64,000 nt of DNA, from NCBI RefSeq assembly GCF_040096285.1, contig NZ_JBBMEY010000004.1, forward strand, positions 20,904-84,903, written 5' to 3'. Shown here piece by piece: positions 30,909-39,376 of the stretch; positions within the stretch are counted from its first letter, which is position 1, and every line of letters begins with the position of its first letter. Origin of the DNA: Ruminococcoides intestinihominis (GTDB lineage Bacteria; Bacillota; Clostridia; Oscillospirales; Acutalibacteraceae). The position numbers and the translations under genes are program-made. The notes beneath the pieces are model-generated. The model was not told the origin of the DNA. It ran no database searches and saw only the letters and a program-made list of their open reading frames with translations.

Positions 30909-33900
30909 ATGTTAAAAGATGGTTTATATGAACAGGTTATAAATGAGTCTTTACAAAAGGATATTGATGAGTCAGTTGATAAATTTTCTGAAATTAAAGA
31001 AATTGACAAGGCTGAGTCATCAAAGATTTTGTCACAATATGTTGCTGATATTATTGAAAAAGGACTTAACTATATTAGTGATGATAATTTAGCTGATAGA
31101 GTTTCTTTAATAAACAAGATAGTTTCTGTTATAAAAGAAGAAACAGAAGATGAAGATTTTGATAGTTTTGCAGTTAATAGCAAGGCTGAACAGCTTCTAT
31201 CGGTTTTTGATAAAAAGAATAGTGTAAAATCAATTAATAATAAAGTTAAGACTATAAGACCGGAAACTTCTATTGCACAAAGTTCACTTTTTACCGGTGC
31301 AGTTCACGAACCACAAATGTACACAGAATTGAAAAAGGAAATCGTTTCTTCCAATAGAATTGATATGTTAGTGTCATTTGTTAAGTGGAGTGGTCTAAGA
31401 TTAATTATTAACGAACTAAAGGACTTTACCAAAAATGGTGGGGAATTACGCATAATAACAACCTCATATATGGGTGCAACTGATGTTAAGGCTATTGAAG
31501 AACTTAGGAAACTTCCTAATACAAAAATCAAGGTTAGCTATGACACAAAGGTAACAAGACTTCATGCTAAGGCATATGTTTTTTATCGAGATACAGGTTT
31601 TACTACTGCATATGTTGGTTCATCAAACCTTTCAAATGCAGCTATTTCAAGTGGCCTTGAATGGAATGTTAAGGTTACTAAGAAGGACTTGCCTGAGACT
31701 ATATTAAAAATTGAAGCTACCTTTGAAAGTTATTGGAATTCTAAAGAATTTGAATATTATGCAGAAAGCCAAAAAGAAAGATTATCAAGGGCTTTAAGGG
31801 CAGAAAAGCACTTTGATAATAATATAGAGTCTCAGAGTTATACCCTTGATATTTTGCCATATTCATATCAGCAAGAAATTCTGGATAAACTTCAAGCTGA
31901 AAGAGAAGTTAGAGGCTATTATCGCAACCTTGTTGTTGCTGCAACAGGTACAGGTAAGACAGTTATTTCTGCCTTTGATTATAGAAATTTTAGAAGAAAT
32001 AATAAGGGAAAGCATTGTAGATTGCTATTTGTTGCACATAGAGAAGAAATTCTAAAGCAGAGCCTTTATACCTTTAGGGCAGTGCTTAAAGATGCAAATT
32101 TTGGTGAATTATTTGTTGGCAAAAATAAACCGGATAGTATTGATAATTTATTTGTTTCAATACAAACCTTTAATTCACAAAAATTCAATGAAGTTACAAC
32201 AGATGACTTTTATGACTATATAATTGTGGATGAATTCCACCATGCAGCTGCTAAAACATATCAGAAGTTACTTGACTATTATAAACCGACTGTACTGTTA
32301 GGACTAACCGCTACACCTGAACGAATGGACGGTAAAAGTATTTTATCCTACTTTGATAACAGAATTGCAGCAGAAATCAGATTACCTGAGTCTATTGACA
32401 GGAAATTACTTTGTCCTTTTCAGTATTTTGGTGTAACTGATAATGTTGATTTGGATGGCCTAAAATGGTCAGTAGGTGGATATGACAAGAAAGAACTTTC
32501 AAATATTTACACATTTAGTGGAGCAGTAGCTGACCGTAGAGCAGATTTAGTTGTAAATTCTCTCATAAAATATGTAACTGATATTAATGATGTAAAAGGT
32601 CTTGGGTTCTGTGTTTCTATTGAACATGCAGAATTTATGAGTGATTACTTCAATAAATGTGGTATTCCATCAATTTTCTTAACTGGTAAATCGTTAGATG
32701 AAGAGAGAAACTCAGCAAAAGATAAACTTGTAAATGGTGATGTTAAGTTTATTTTTGTTGTGGATATTTACAATGAAGGTGTGGATATTCCTGAAGTAAA
32801 TACAGTTTTGTTTTTACGTCCTACAGAGTCCCTTACAGTTTTCTTGCAACAGTTAGGTAGAGGCCTTCGTTTATCAGAAGATAAGGAATGTCTTACTGTT
32901 CTTGATTTTATCGGTCAAGCTAATAAAAAATATAATTTTGAAGATAAATTTTCTGCTTTATTATCAAATACAACAAGAGGAATAACTAGAGAAATTAAGG
33001 ATGGTTTTGTGTCAGTTCCTAAGGGTTGCTATATTCAACTAGAGAGAAAAGCAGAAAAGTATATTCTAGACAATATACGCAGTTCATATGGCAATACTGC
33101 AGGACTTGTTGCAAGAATTGCAAGTTTTGAAGAAGATACCGGCAAAACACTAACCTTATCAAATTTCTTGCAACACTACAGATTAGACCCTAGAGCAGTT
33201 TATAAATATTCCACATTTTCCGGATTGTGTGTTAAAGCCGGAAAACTAGATGATTTTTCTGAACCAATAGAAGAAGTAATGACCAAAGCATTTGTAAGGT
33301 TTACTTCTATTGACTCTAGAAGATGGATAAAATTTTTAATTGGTTTTTTAAACAACATAGATAATATAGATTTTGAAAAATTATCCTCAGTTGATAAACG
33401 AATGCTACAAATGTTTTATATTACAGTATGGAGCAAGGCAATTGAAGATTTTAGTGATGAAGAAGTATTAAGTAATTTGTATTCATTGTCTGACAGCCCA
33501 ATAATGAAAGGTGAACTTATAGAGCTACTGGAATACAAATTCAACAGTATTGATTTTGTTGATGAAACTATTGATTTGGGTTTTGATAGTCCTTTGGATG
33601 TTTACTGTACATATTCTCAAAGACAGTTATTAGCAGGACTTGATTATCTAAACTTTAGTGCAATGAGACAAGGTGTTATTTGGCTAAAAGATAAGGGAAT
33701 AGATGTATTTTTATTAACATTAAATAAGGCTGATAAGGACTATTCCCCTACAACTATGTATAATGATTATTCCATAAATGAGGAATTGTTCCATTGGCAA
33801 AGCCAAAGTACAACTTCAGAAACCTCACCAACAGGTCAAAGGTATATTCATCACAAAGAAAAGGGCAGTAAGGTCTTGCTATTTGTGAGAGAATTTAAGA

Positions 33901-34052
33901 ATGATTCCTTTGGTAATGTGTCACCTTATACATTTCTTGGTGAGGCAACTTATGTTAGTCATACCGGCTCAAAACCTATGAATATTACATGGAGATTAGA
34001 AAAACCAATACCTGCAAGATTCTTAAAGAAAACAAATAAATTGGTGGTATAA
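30909..34052 (+). CDS. PLD-like nuclease / superfamily 2 helicase / DUF3427 protein
   Basis: This 1047-residue protein has an N-terminal helical part (1-130) and then a phospholipase-D-like domain with LHAKAYVF and, 18 residues on, GSSNLS, a single HxK motif (about 217-241). The helicase core follows: Walker A AATGTGKTV (about 344), DEFHHAA as motif II (about 441), GLTATPERMDG as motif III, and QQLGRGLR as motif VI (about 648). The last 270 residues match the DUF3427 region often found in such proteins (HWQSQSTTSETSPTGQRYIHH). Its stop codon is two bases from the Nudix start, so the two are coupled. Relatives are widespread in accessory regions and are suspected in phage defence or DNA repair; a defence role here is an inference. 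Confidence 0.8.
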   Translation: MLKDGLYEQVINESLQKDIDESVDKFSEIKEIDKAESSKILSQYVADIIEKGLNYISDDNLADRVSLINKIVSVIKEETEDEDFDSFAVNSKAEQLLSVFDKKNSVKSINNKVKTIRPETSIAQSSLFTGAVHEPQMYTELKKEIVSSNRIDMLVSFVKWSGLRLIINELKDFTKNGGELRIITTSYMGATDVKAIEELRKLPNTKIKVSYDTKVTRLHAKAYVFYRDTGFTTAYVGSSNLSNAAISSGLEWNVKVTKKDLPETILKIEATFESYWNSKEFEYYAESQKERLSRALRAEKHFDNNIESQSYTLDILPYSYQQEILDKLQAEREVRGYYRNLVVAATGTGKTVISAFDYRNFRRNNKGKHCRLLFVAHREEILKQSLYTFRAVLKDANFGELFVGKNKPDSIDNLFVSIQTFNSQKFNEVTTDDFYDYIIVDEFHHAAAKTYQKLLDYYKPTVLLGLTATPERMDGKSILSYFDNRIAAEIRLPESIDRKLLCPFQYFGVTDNVDLDGLKWSVGGYDKKELSNIYTFSGAVADRRADLVVNSLIKYVTDINDVKGLGFCVSIEHAEFMSDYFNKCGIPSIFLTGKSLDEERNSAKDKLVNGDVKFIFVVDIYNEGVDIPEVNTVLFLRPTESLTVFLQQLGRGLRLSEDKECLTVLDFIGQANKKYNFEDKFSALLSNTTRGITREIKDGFVSVPKGCYIQLERKAEKYILDNIRSSYGNTAGLVARIASFEEDTGKTLTLSNFLQHYRLDPRAVYKYSTFSGLCVKAGKLDDFSEPIEEVMTKAFVRFTSIDSRRWIKFLIGFLNNIDNIDFEKLSSVDKRMLQMFYITVWSKAIEDFSDEEVLSNLYSLSDSPIMKGELIELLEYKFNSIDFVDETIDLGFDSPLDVYCTYSQRQLLAGLDYLNFSAMRQGVIWLKDKGIDVFLLTLNKADKDYSPTTMYNDYSINEELFHWQSQSTTSETSPTGQRYIHHKEKGSKVLLFVREFKNDSFGNVSPYTFLGEATYVSHTGSKPMNITWRLEKPIPARFLKKTNKLVV

Positions 34053-34054
34053 AT

Positions 34055-34447
34055 ATGATGAATATAGTTGAAGTGGTAGCAGCTCTAATTTGGAACGGTG
34101 AAAAATTTATGATATGTCAGCGACCTGTTAACAAAAAGAGAGGATTGTTGTGGGAATTTGTTGGTGGCAAGGTTGAAAAAGGTGAATCAAAGGAACGAGC
34201 CTTAATAAGAGAGTGTAAAGAAGAATTGGATATTGAGATTGAAGTTGACAGTGAATTTATCAGCACAAAGCATACTTATCCTGATATTACTATAAACCTA
34301 ACTGTCTTTAACTCTAGAATAGTAAGTGGTAAACCTACTCTTCTTGAACATAAAGACCTAAAGTGGATAACTGAAAATGAAATTCCAAATTATAACTTCT
34401 GTCCGGCAGATGTAGTTATATTGGAGAAAATAAAAGAATGCTTTTGA
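34055..34447 (+). CDS. Nudix hydrolase (MutT-like)
   Basis: This 130-residue protein has a Nudix box GKVEKGESKERALIRECKEE followed by LDI. It fits G-x5-E-x7-R-E-U-x-E-E, with Asp in place of the final Gly. The N-terminus VVAALIWNGEKFMICQRP and the segment WEFVGGKVE resemble MutT-type (d)NTP pyrophosphohydrolases that hydrolyse oxidised or other nucleoside triphosphates. It begins two bases after the helicase stop codon. DUF3427 helicases are recurrently linked to, or fused with, Nudix proteins, which suggests that the nucleotide hydrolase serves the helicase pathway. Confidence 0.85.
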   Translation: MMNIVEVVAALIWNGEKFMICQRPVNKKRGLLWEFVGGKVEKGESKERALIRECKEELDIEIEVDSEFISTKHTYPDITINLTVFNSRIVSGKPTLLEHKDLKWITENEIPNYNFCPADVVILEKIKECF

Positions 34448-34477
34448 TTGATTTTTATGTGTTAAATGGTGGCGATT

Positions 34478-34822
34478 ATGAAGTCAGCTACTAGTGAAGA
34501 GCATATTTCTGCATTAGAATACCTTGAACGGATATATGGATGAATCAAAAATTCATGTATATGCAAAGGAAAAAGGTCAGTTTAGCAATATTGAATATAA
34601 TGTTGTTGATTCGTATGATGGGATAGATTATTTTGTTTCAGATGGTGTTATGTGTACTACACTTAATCAAACAATAGACGATATACTGGCAAATTATGAT
34701 AATATAGATGAATTGGCTTTTCTGAAATCTATTATTTTGATAATCTAATGATAAAGTCGGAAAATATAGACTTATTTAATCAATTAAAGAAAAAAGCTAT
34801 AACATACTATACTCAGGACTAA
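34478..34822 (+). pseudogene. Broken gene with at least two frameshifts
   Basis: Three frames carry consecutive parts of one plausible protein. The first is MKSATSEEHISALEYL (from 34478), the second NGYMDESKIHVYAKEKGQ and on to DDILANYDNIDELAFLKS (about 34524-34725), and the third YYFDNLMIKSENIDLFNQ and KKKAITYYTQD ending in TAA at 34820-34822. The seams are at about 34523 and 34728. The acidic middle with NQTIDDILANYDN recalls C-terminal parts of some abortive-infection or antitoxin-type proteins, but I cannot name the family. It follows the helicase-Nudix pair, so it may be a decayed third component. Confidence 0.5.
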
Positions 34823-34866
34823 GGGACTTTCTGTTAGTGCTTGAAAAATAAAACTATATTATAAAA

Positions 34867-34906
34867 ACAAAAAGACAGGTAACATAATCAAAATGTTACC
34901 TGTCTT
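34867..34906 (-). terminator. Terminator of the minus-strand structured RNA
   Basis: AAGACAGGTAACAT, TTTGATT, ATGTTACCTGTCTT: a perfect 14-base stem followed on the minus strand by TTTGTTTTT. On the plus strand the tail is weak, so it mainly serves the RNA read leftward. Confidence 0.85.
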
Positions 34907-35082
34907 ACTTTTCAATAAAAGTCCTAATTCGCAACGGTTGGGTTCCGTTTCACTGATTTTTTAAAATGGTTCAAGCTCCATCAATTTTTGTCTCATTATT
35001 TTATATGCTAAGGCTTCGCATCTTTAAACACTCCCACTTCGCTGGGTAAGGAAAACACCCCTGATAGGCCAATCCTATCTTC
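34867..35082 (-). ncRNA. Highly structured non-coding RNA, about 215 nt (possibly raiA-type or 6S-type)
   Basis: A consensus promoter and a 14-base terminator bracket a GC-richer, coding-free segment on the minus strand. In 5' to 3' order it contains ATAGGATTGGCCTAT (stem), GGGGTGTTTTCCTTACCC, CCCAGCGAAGTGGG (stem), GATGCGAAGCCTTAGCAT (stem), GGAGCTTGAACCAT, CAGTGAAACGGAACC, and AACGG/CCGTT around AACCCAA, then AGGACTTTT. Strong promoter, compact stems and terminator point to an abundant structural RNA. I believe the size and these motifs fit the raiA class best, but I cannot verify this. 6S RNA is the alternative, although the two ends do not pair. tmRNA, SRP RNA and RNase P motifs are absent. 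Confidence 0.6.
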
Positions 35083-35088
35083 ATTTTC

Positions 35089-35117
35089 ATTATATTATAA
35101 TAATTAGCAAGTGTCAA
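35089..35117 (-). promoter_or_regulatory. Consensus promoter of the structured RNA
   Basis: On the minus strand, TTGACA (35112-35117), exactly 17 bases, TATAAT (35089-35094). Both hexamers are perfect sigma-A consensus. Confidence 0.85.
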
Positions 35118-35210
35118 TATGTTAAGCTGTTATGCTAAACAATATAATAGATAAGTTTAAATCCTAATGTTAGTAAATTACAAGCGTTATTATAATTTTT
35201 TATAGTGTTG

Positions 35211-35230
35211 GACGGCAAACGGACGGCAAT
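35211..35230. repeat. Tandem repeat GGACGGCAA, period 11
   Basis: GGACGGCAA occurs at 35211-35219 and 35222-35230. An 11-base period places both copies on one face of the helix. Short phased repeats like these near a tRNA-end duplication can be integrase arm sites. Confidence 0.45.
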
Positions 35231-35266
35231 CCGAGGGACTTTACATAAATTTGGTTGAATTAGATA

Positions 35267-35312
35267 AAAACACCTTAAAAACCGCATACCTAAGCCGTTT
35301 TTAAGGTGTTTT
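35267..35312. terminator. Large inverted repeat / bidirectional terminator
   Basis: AAAACACCTTAAAAAC and GTTTTTAAGGTGTTTT form 16-base perfect arms around a 14-base loop. It lies directly beside the duplicated tRNA end at 35314. Confidence 0.6.
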
Positions 35313-35313
35313 G

Positions 35314-35329
35314 TTTGGCAGGGGCAGAA
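35314..35329. repeat. Duplicate of the tRNA-Trp 3' end (candidate attachment site)
   Basis: TTTGGCAGGGGCAGAA here is identical to 35501-35516, which spans the CCA end and acceptor stem of tRNA-Trp. Integrative elements that insert at tRNA 3' ends leave exactly such direct repeats. The 171 bases between the copies carry no integrase, only the inverted repeat AAAACAGTCC/GGACTGTTTT (35409-35431) and the tRNA terminator. Confidence 0.55.
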
Positions 35330-35473
35330 TACTATTAATTTAGCGAAAGTGCCTACCACGCTTATAAAGCACAAATACGAAAGGAAAGAGGCATCTACGC
35401 TCTCCCTAAAAACAGTCCACCGGACTGTTTTCTTAACGGTCGCCTTCGACTCCTTCTGCTTTTTGTAAAATAA

Positions 35474-35497
35474 AAAGCACATCAAAAGATGTGCTTT
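35474..35497 (-). terminator. tRNA-Trp terminator
   Basis: On the minus strand, AAAGCACATC, TTTT, GATGTGCTTT followed by TTATTTTA. Confidence 0.8.
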
Positions 35498-35502
35498 CAT
35501 TT

Positions 35503-35578
35503 TGGCAGGGGCAGAAGGACTCGAACCCTCGGCACGCGGTTTTGGAGACCGCTGCTCTACCAACTGAGCTATACCCCT
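35503..35578 (-). tRNA. trnW: tRNA-Trp (anticodon CCA)
   Basis: The 76-base cloverleaf on the minus strand has the acceptor stem AGGGGTA/TGCCCCT and D arm GCTC...GAGC with AGTTGGTAGA. The anticodon arm is GCGGT-CTCCAAA-ACCGC, with CCA in the loop. The T arm contains GGTTCGAGTCC, the discriminator is G, and CCA is encoded. It carries the target end of a probable integrative element. Confidence 0.97.
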
Positions 35579-35761
35579 ATATTCTCGAACAATGGTTATT
35601 TTATCATTAAATTTACCATATGTCAAGTGGTTTTATAATATTTATTGTGCTATTTTGTAAATTGTCAAAAAATTTCTATTTGTAACCTACCAGCATAATG
35701 ATTTTGGTTGAATAAGTGATAAACTTATATCATTGATTAACATAATAATGGGGTGCAGTTT

Positions 35762-36445
35762 ATGGAATATTATAAATTAGGAGAAAATGAATCTCCACTT
35801 TTTAAGTGTGATTGTTCTGATGAATTAAAAATCATTTTAACAAATCTGAATTTTGTGTTTATAAATATAAATAAAAGGTTACTGCATAGTGATGAGGCAG
35901 TTGTTGAGGTGATTCCTAAAGAAGATGTGAAGTTTTATAATGAAAAGCCACAGATTAAGCAACAAGGTTCTTTAGTTGAAATGTACTTTAAACATCAGGA
36001 AAAATCAGTAACTTTCAACTCAAGAATGGATGCCTATAAATTTGTACATACTGCAAATGAACTTCTCACAGGTCACACTATGGCAGAAAGAGGTGCTGCT
36101 AAGGTTAAGGATGGCATTAATCTTGTGGATGACACTTTAGGATTTAGCACAGTGGATACAGTGAAAGGTGTTATTGAGAATGGTGTTATCGGTAGTATTT
36201 TTGGTGGAATTGGAAAGAAAAAGAGCAGAACTAAGAAAATATCAGGTAAATCCGATACTATAAAAGAGTCTGCGAAAAAGTCACTTCAAAGTGGTGTTGA
36301 TGCACTACAACAAAAGAATGCAGAGAAAAATATTAACGAATACAACAAACAACTTGACAGTCTTAAAAAGTTGAAAGACTTAGTTGATAAAGGTGTGTTA
36401 ACTGAAGAAGAGTTTGAAAAGAAAAAGAAAGAAATTCTAGGATAA
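35762..36445 (+). CDS. PH-like and SHOCT domain protein
   Basis: This 227-residue soluble protein has an N-terminal half (about 1-105) like a bacterial PH/DUF4429-type domain (FVFININKRLLHSDEAVVE, VEMYFKHQEKSVTFNSRMDA). A glycine-rich hydrophobic stretch VIENGVIGSIFGGIG lies near 140 and a Lys-rich coiled region (about 155-190) follows. A C-terminal SHOCT motif ends the protein: LKKLKDLVDKGVLTEEEFEK, then KKKEILG. SHOCT domains are short oligomerisation modules. I chose the ATG at 35762 because GGGGTG lies just upstream of it; an in-frame GTG starts three codons earlier. Function is unknown. Confidence 0.7.
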   Translation: MEYYKLGENESPLFKCDCSDELKIILTNLNFVFININKRLLHSDEAVVEVIPKEDVKFYNEKPQIKQQGSLVEMYFKHQEKSVTFNSRMDAYKFVHTANELLTGHTMAERGAAKVKDGINLVDDTLGFSTVDTVKGVIENGVIGSIFGGIGKKKSRTKKISGKSDTIKESAKKSLQSGVDALQQKNAEKNINEYNKQLDSLKKLKDLVDKGVLTEEEFEKKKKEILG

Positions 36446-36448
36446 GAT

Positions 36449-36479
36449 AAAAGCCAACCGATAATTTGGTTGGCTTTTT
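36449..36479 (+). terminator. Terminator of the SHOCT-protein gene
   Basis: AAAAGCCAACC and GGTTGGCTTTTT around an eight-base loop. Confidence 0.85.
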
Positions 36480-36506
36480 CTATATTATATACTTTATTAT
36501 ATACTT

Positions 36507-37358
36507 TTATGAATTCAAATATTCTTGCAAATCGTTGAATCCGGTTCTCATTTGACTGTAGCCGTGATTGTAGTAAGTGATTTTCTTATTATAATCATCT
36601 TCGGTACGAGAAATTTCCGGAATTGTAGGACGAATAACAAAAACTTTGTTTTCTTTTTCAAGTTCTGCTAATTGGTCAGCTTGTTTTTTGTAAGTTTTAG
36701 GTCTGCTTAGCATAGTGTTTAGAAAATCTTTATGTAAAGCAAACTTAGCTTTGTACAGCAAATCCATACTTTTTGAGGATGATGTGTATTGATGAAGTCG
36801 TCTGGTTTGGATTACAACGATTTTCTTATATCCAAGTTCCATAGCTCTTTCATATGGTAAAGAGTCGGAAACACCACCATCATAATACTTTTTACCATCA
36901 ATTTTTACTGCTTTTGAAATGATAGGTAGCGAACTTGATGCAGCACCAATGTCAAGTAATCTTTTTTCATCAGATTTTTCTGTTAAAAATTCAGCCTTGC
37001 CTGTTTCTAGGCTGGTAACAACAATTTCATTTGTCACTTTACTGGCAAAATATTTGTCAAATCTAAAAGGATATTGTTTGTAAGGAAATTCATAAAAGGC
37101 TTTCTTTAGGTCAATAAGACCTTTGCCTCTTTTTAGTGAACCTTTGCCAATCCATTCATCAGATTTGTTTGTAGGGAAAAGGCAATCTTTTGTTCTGTTT
37201 TTCTGTTCTGCAATGTAGCTTAAAGCGCAACAAGTACCGGCTGATACACTGGCAACATACTCAAATTGCATATTTTGTTCCAGCAAATAGTCCAATGCAC
37301 CGGCAGTAAATAGTCCTCTAATAGCTCCACCCTCAAGAATTAATGCTGCTTTCTCCAA
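36507..37358 (-). CDS. Patatin-like phospholipase
   Basis: This 283-residue lipid acyl hydrolase has the oxyanion loop near the N-terminus (LILEGGAIRGLFTAGALDYL). The serine nucleophile elbow is ASVSAGT, where the first glycine of G-x-S-x-G is serine. The catalytic aspartate is in KYYDGGVSDSLPY. No signal peptide is visible, so it acts inside the cell. It lies 53 bases downstream of murE on the same strand with its own ribosome site, so it may be co-transcribed. Family members cleave membrane phospholipids; the natural substrate here is unknown. Confidence 0.88.
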   Translation of the reverse strand: MEKAALILEGGAIRGLFTAGALDYLLEQNMQFEYVASVSAGTCCALSYIAEQKNRTKDCLFPTNKSDEWIGKGSLKRGKGLIDLKKAFYEFPYKQYPFRFDKYFASKVTNEIVVTSLETGKAEFLTEKSDEKRLLDIGAASSSLPIISKAVKIDGKKYYDGGVSDSLPYERAMELGYKKIVVIQTRRLHQYTSSSKSMDLLYKAKFALHKDFLNTMLSRPKTYKKQADQLAELEKENKVFVIRPTIPEISRTEDDYNKKITYYNHGYSQMRTGFNDLQEYLNS

Positions 37359-37383
37359 AACTAAAACCTCTTTCTTATATAAT

Positions 37384-37405
37384 AGGGAGCAATTTCTTGC
37401 TCCCT
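37384..37405 (-). other. Hairpin between murE and the patatin gene
   Basis: AGGGAGCAA, GAAA, TTGCTCCCT: a 9-base stem with a GNRA loop and no good T run, beginning five bases after the murE stop codon. It probably lowers downstream expression or marks an mRNA end. Confidence 0.5.
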
Positions 37406-37410
37406 AAAAA

Positions 37411-38877
37411 TTATTTGTTCATATCTGCAATAATATCTGCAATAACTTCTCTTTCATCAAGGTGATATTTAACACCCTTGATTTCTAGGTAATCTTCATG
37501 TCCTTTACCTGCAAGAACAATAATGTCACCATCTTCTGCATTTTCCATACAGTAACGAATAGCATCCTGCCTTTTTGGTACAACAACATATTTACCGTTA
37601 GTCTTTTTAAGACCACCTTCAATAATGTCATTGATAATGTCCATTACATCTTCATCACGACTGTTGTCCTCGGTTAAAACTGAAAGGTCAGCAAGTCTGC
37701 CGGCAGTTTCACCCATTTCATATCTTCTAACCTTTGGTCTGTTACCACCGGCACCAAATAGTACAATCAGTCTGTGTGGGTTGTATTCTCTAAGTGTTTC
37801 AAGGATGTTTTCCATTGATAATGCATTGTGAGCATAGTCAATAAGCAGTGTATAGTTGCCAGGAACTTTTACTGCTTCAACTCTACCTTTAACCTTAACA
37901 GTATCAAGACCTTTCAAGATAGCCTCATCAGAAATACCCATTTCAATTGCATTAGTCATAGCAGCTAGGGCATTATATACTGAGAATCTACCGGGAATGG
38001 CAACATTAACATCAAGTGTCTTAAGACCTTTTGTTTTGAAGTTTACACCGATATATCCAGGTTTTGAGATTAGATTATCGTCATAACCTACAATGTCAGC
38101 CTTTTTGCTAAAGCCATATGTTGTAATATCACAAGTAGCATTTTCTGTGATTCTGTCAAATGCTTTGTCATCAATGTTGAAAATACCTTTCTTGCATTGC
38201 TTGAATAGTAAAGCCTTGCATTGTAGATATTCTTCAAGGTCCTTGTGTTCGCTATCACCAATATGGTCATGGCTAAAGTTTGTGAAAATACCATAGTCAA
38301 AGTAAATAGCATCAGTTCTGTGCCATTTTAAGCCAAGAGAAGATGCCTCAATAATCATAACTTTACAACCTGCATCAACCATCATTCTCATAGCATGTTG
38401 AATTTCGTATGATTCAGGAGTTGTGTTGTTGGTTTTGTAAATTTTGTTTCCTATAATAATACCAAGCGTACCGATTGTACCGGACTTGATACCTTCAGCA
38501 TCCAAAATGCTTTTTAGCATTGCAACAGTAGTTGTTTTACCTTTTGTACCGGTCAGAGCAATTGTAGTCAGTTCTTTTTCAGGTTCACCAAAAAGCATTG
38601 CACTCATATATGCGAGAGCTTTTCTTGTGTCATCAACCTTGATAACTGTAATATCTTCCGGAATATCTACATTATCAGAGATAACAACTGCACTTGCACC
38701 GGATTTAACTGCTTGTGGTACAAACTTGTGACCATCAACATTGTAACCTTTAAGTGCTACAAAAACTGTACCCTCAGTTACCTTTCTACTGTCATAAATA
38801 ACATCGGAAATTTCGGTTTCTGTGTTTCCTTTAATAAGAGTGTACTCTATATTTTGTAAAATTTTTGAAAGTTGCAT
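37411..38877 (-). CDS. murE: MurE, UDP-MurNAc-L-Ala-D-Glu ligase
   Basis: This 488-residue Mur ligase adds the third stem-peptide residue in the cytoplasm. The N-terminal domain has IYDSRKVTEGTVFVALKG and the ATP loop is IALTGTKGKTTTVAML. NNTTPESYEIQ contacts UDP-MurNAc, and EASSLGLKWHRTD and FSHDHIGDSEH form the centre. The C-terminal specificity motif reads EDNSRDED, where meso-diaminopimelate enzymes usually have DNPR. The arginine is kept, so meso-DAP is the likely amino acid, with some doubt. It is the first gene of a pair with the patatin-like gene. Confidence 0.94.
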   Translation of the reverse strand: MQLSKILQNIEYTLIKGNTETEISDVIYDSRKVTEGTVFVALKGYNVDGHKFVPQAVKSGASAVVISDNVDIPEDITVIKVDDTRKALAYMSAMLFGEPEKELTTIALTGTKGKTTTVAMLKSILDAEGIKSGTIGTLGIIIGNKIYKTNNTTPESYEIQHAMRMMVDAGCKVMIIEASSLGLKWHRTDAIYFDYGIFTNFSHDHIGDSEHKDLEEYLQCKALLFKQCKKGIFNIDDKAFDRITENATCDITTYGFSKKADIVGYDDNLISKPGYIGVNFKTKGLKTLDVNVAIPGRFSVYNALAAMTNAIEMGISDEAILKGLDTVKVKGRVEAVKVPGNYTLLIDYAHNALSMENILETLREYNPHRLIVLFGAGGNRPKVRRYEMGETAGRLADLSVLTEDNSRDEDVMDIINDIIEGGLKKTNGKYVVVPKRQDAIRYCMENAEDGDIIVLAGKGHEDYLEIKGVKYHLDEREVIADIIADMNK

Positions 38878-38918
38878 AAAATACCCTTTCTGTGGAACTA
38901 ACTTCCATCTTTATTTTC

Positions 38919-38947
38919 TATATAAAATGTATAAGCTAAATTTACAA
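38919..38947 (-). promoter_or_regulatory. murE promoter
   Basis: On the minus strand, TTGTAA (38942-38947), 17 bases, TATATA (38919-38924). Confidence 0.45.
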
Positions 38948-39108
38948 CTTTTTTTAAGGTTTGTCAAACAACATATTGTGTCATTATTTTTATTTTTGGT
39001 CATTTTATACTATAGATACGAAAAATAGTGTAGAAATAGGGGAGAATTCATCGGTAAGACATTTGGTCTTCACATATTTTTCAATTAAGCAGAAAACGAA
39101 TTGACACT

Positions 39109-39207
39109 TTGCACAAATGAAGTATGAGCAAATTAGATAATAAAAAGGTGGGAATTTGTGCAATATACACATTAGCAAATATTTTTATTGTTATATTGCA
39201 TAAATTT
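39109..39207. promoter_or_regulatory. Candidate regulator sites before the maltodextrin operon
   Basis: TTGCACAAAT (39109-39118) and ATTTGTGCAA (39154-39163) are perfect inverted copies 35 bases apart. ATATTGCATAAATTT (39193-39207) follows and occurs again at 43216-43230 before the amylase gene. All three share TTGCAYAAA. No gene is present in the 330 bases around them. Confidence 0.5.
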
Positions 39208-39249
39208 AATCCTCAGTTTTATAACTTTAGATAAAAAGTACAAAGGGAG

Positions 39250-39279
39250 TTGAAATTTACCCCTATTTTGTGGTACAAT
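39250..39279 (+). promoter_or_regulatory. Promoter of the maltodextrin importer operon
   Basis: TTGAAA (39250-39255), 18 bases, TACAAT (39274-39279). The leader is about 90 bases. Confidence 0.6.
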
Positions 39280-39376
39280 TTATTCAAGTGATATGGTTAA
39301 CGAAAGTTCTATCCTGAGGGAACAAGTAGTTACCGACACAAATTATTTATCTCTTTACAAAGGAAGGAAAATTACA

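Noticed and set aside
34867..35082. SRP RNA, tmRNA or RNase P for the minus-strand RNA
   Set aside because: The GGAAG-type SRP loop, a tmRNA tRNA-like end and the RNase P core (GAGGAAAGUCC) are all absent.
35135..35626. 163-codon open frame on the minus strand
   Set aside because: It runs straight through tRNA-Trp, its terminator and several inverted repeats and has no ribosome site. It is chance.
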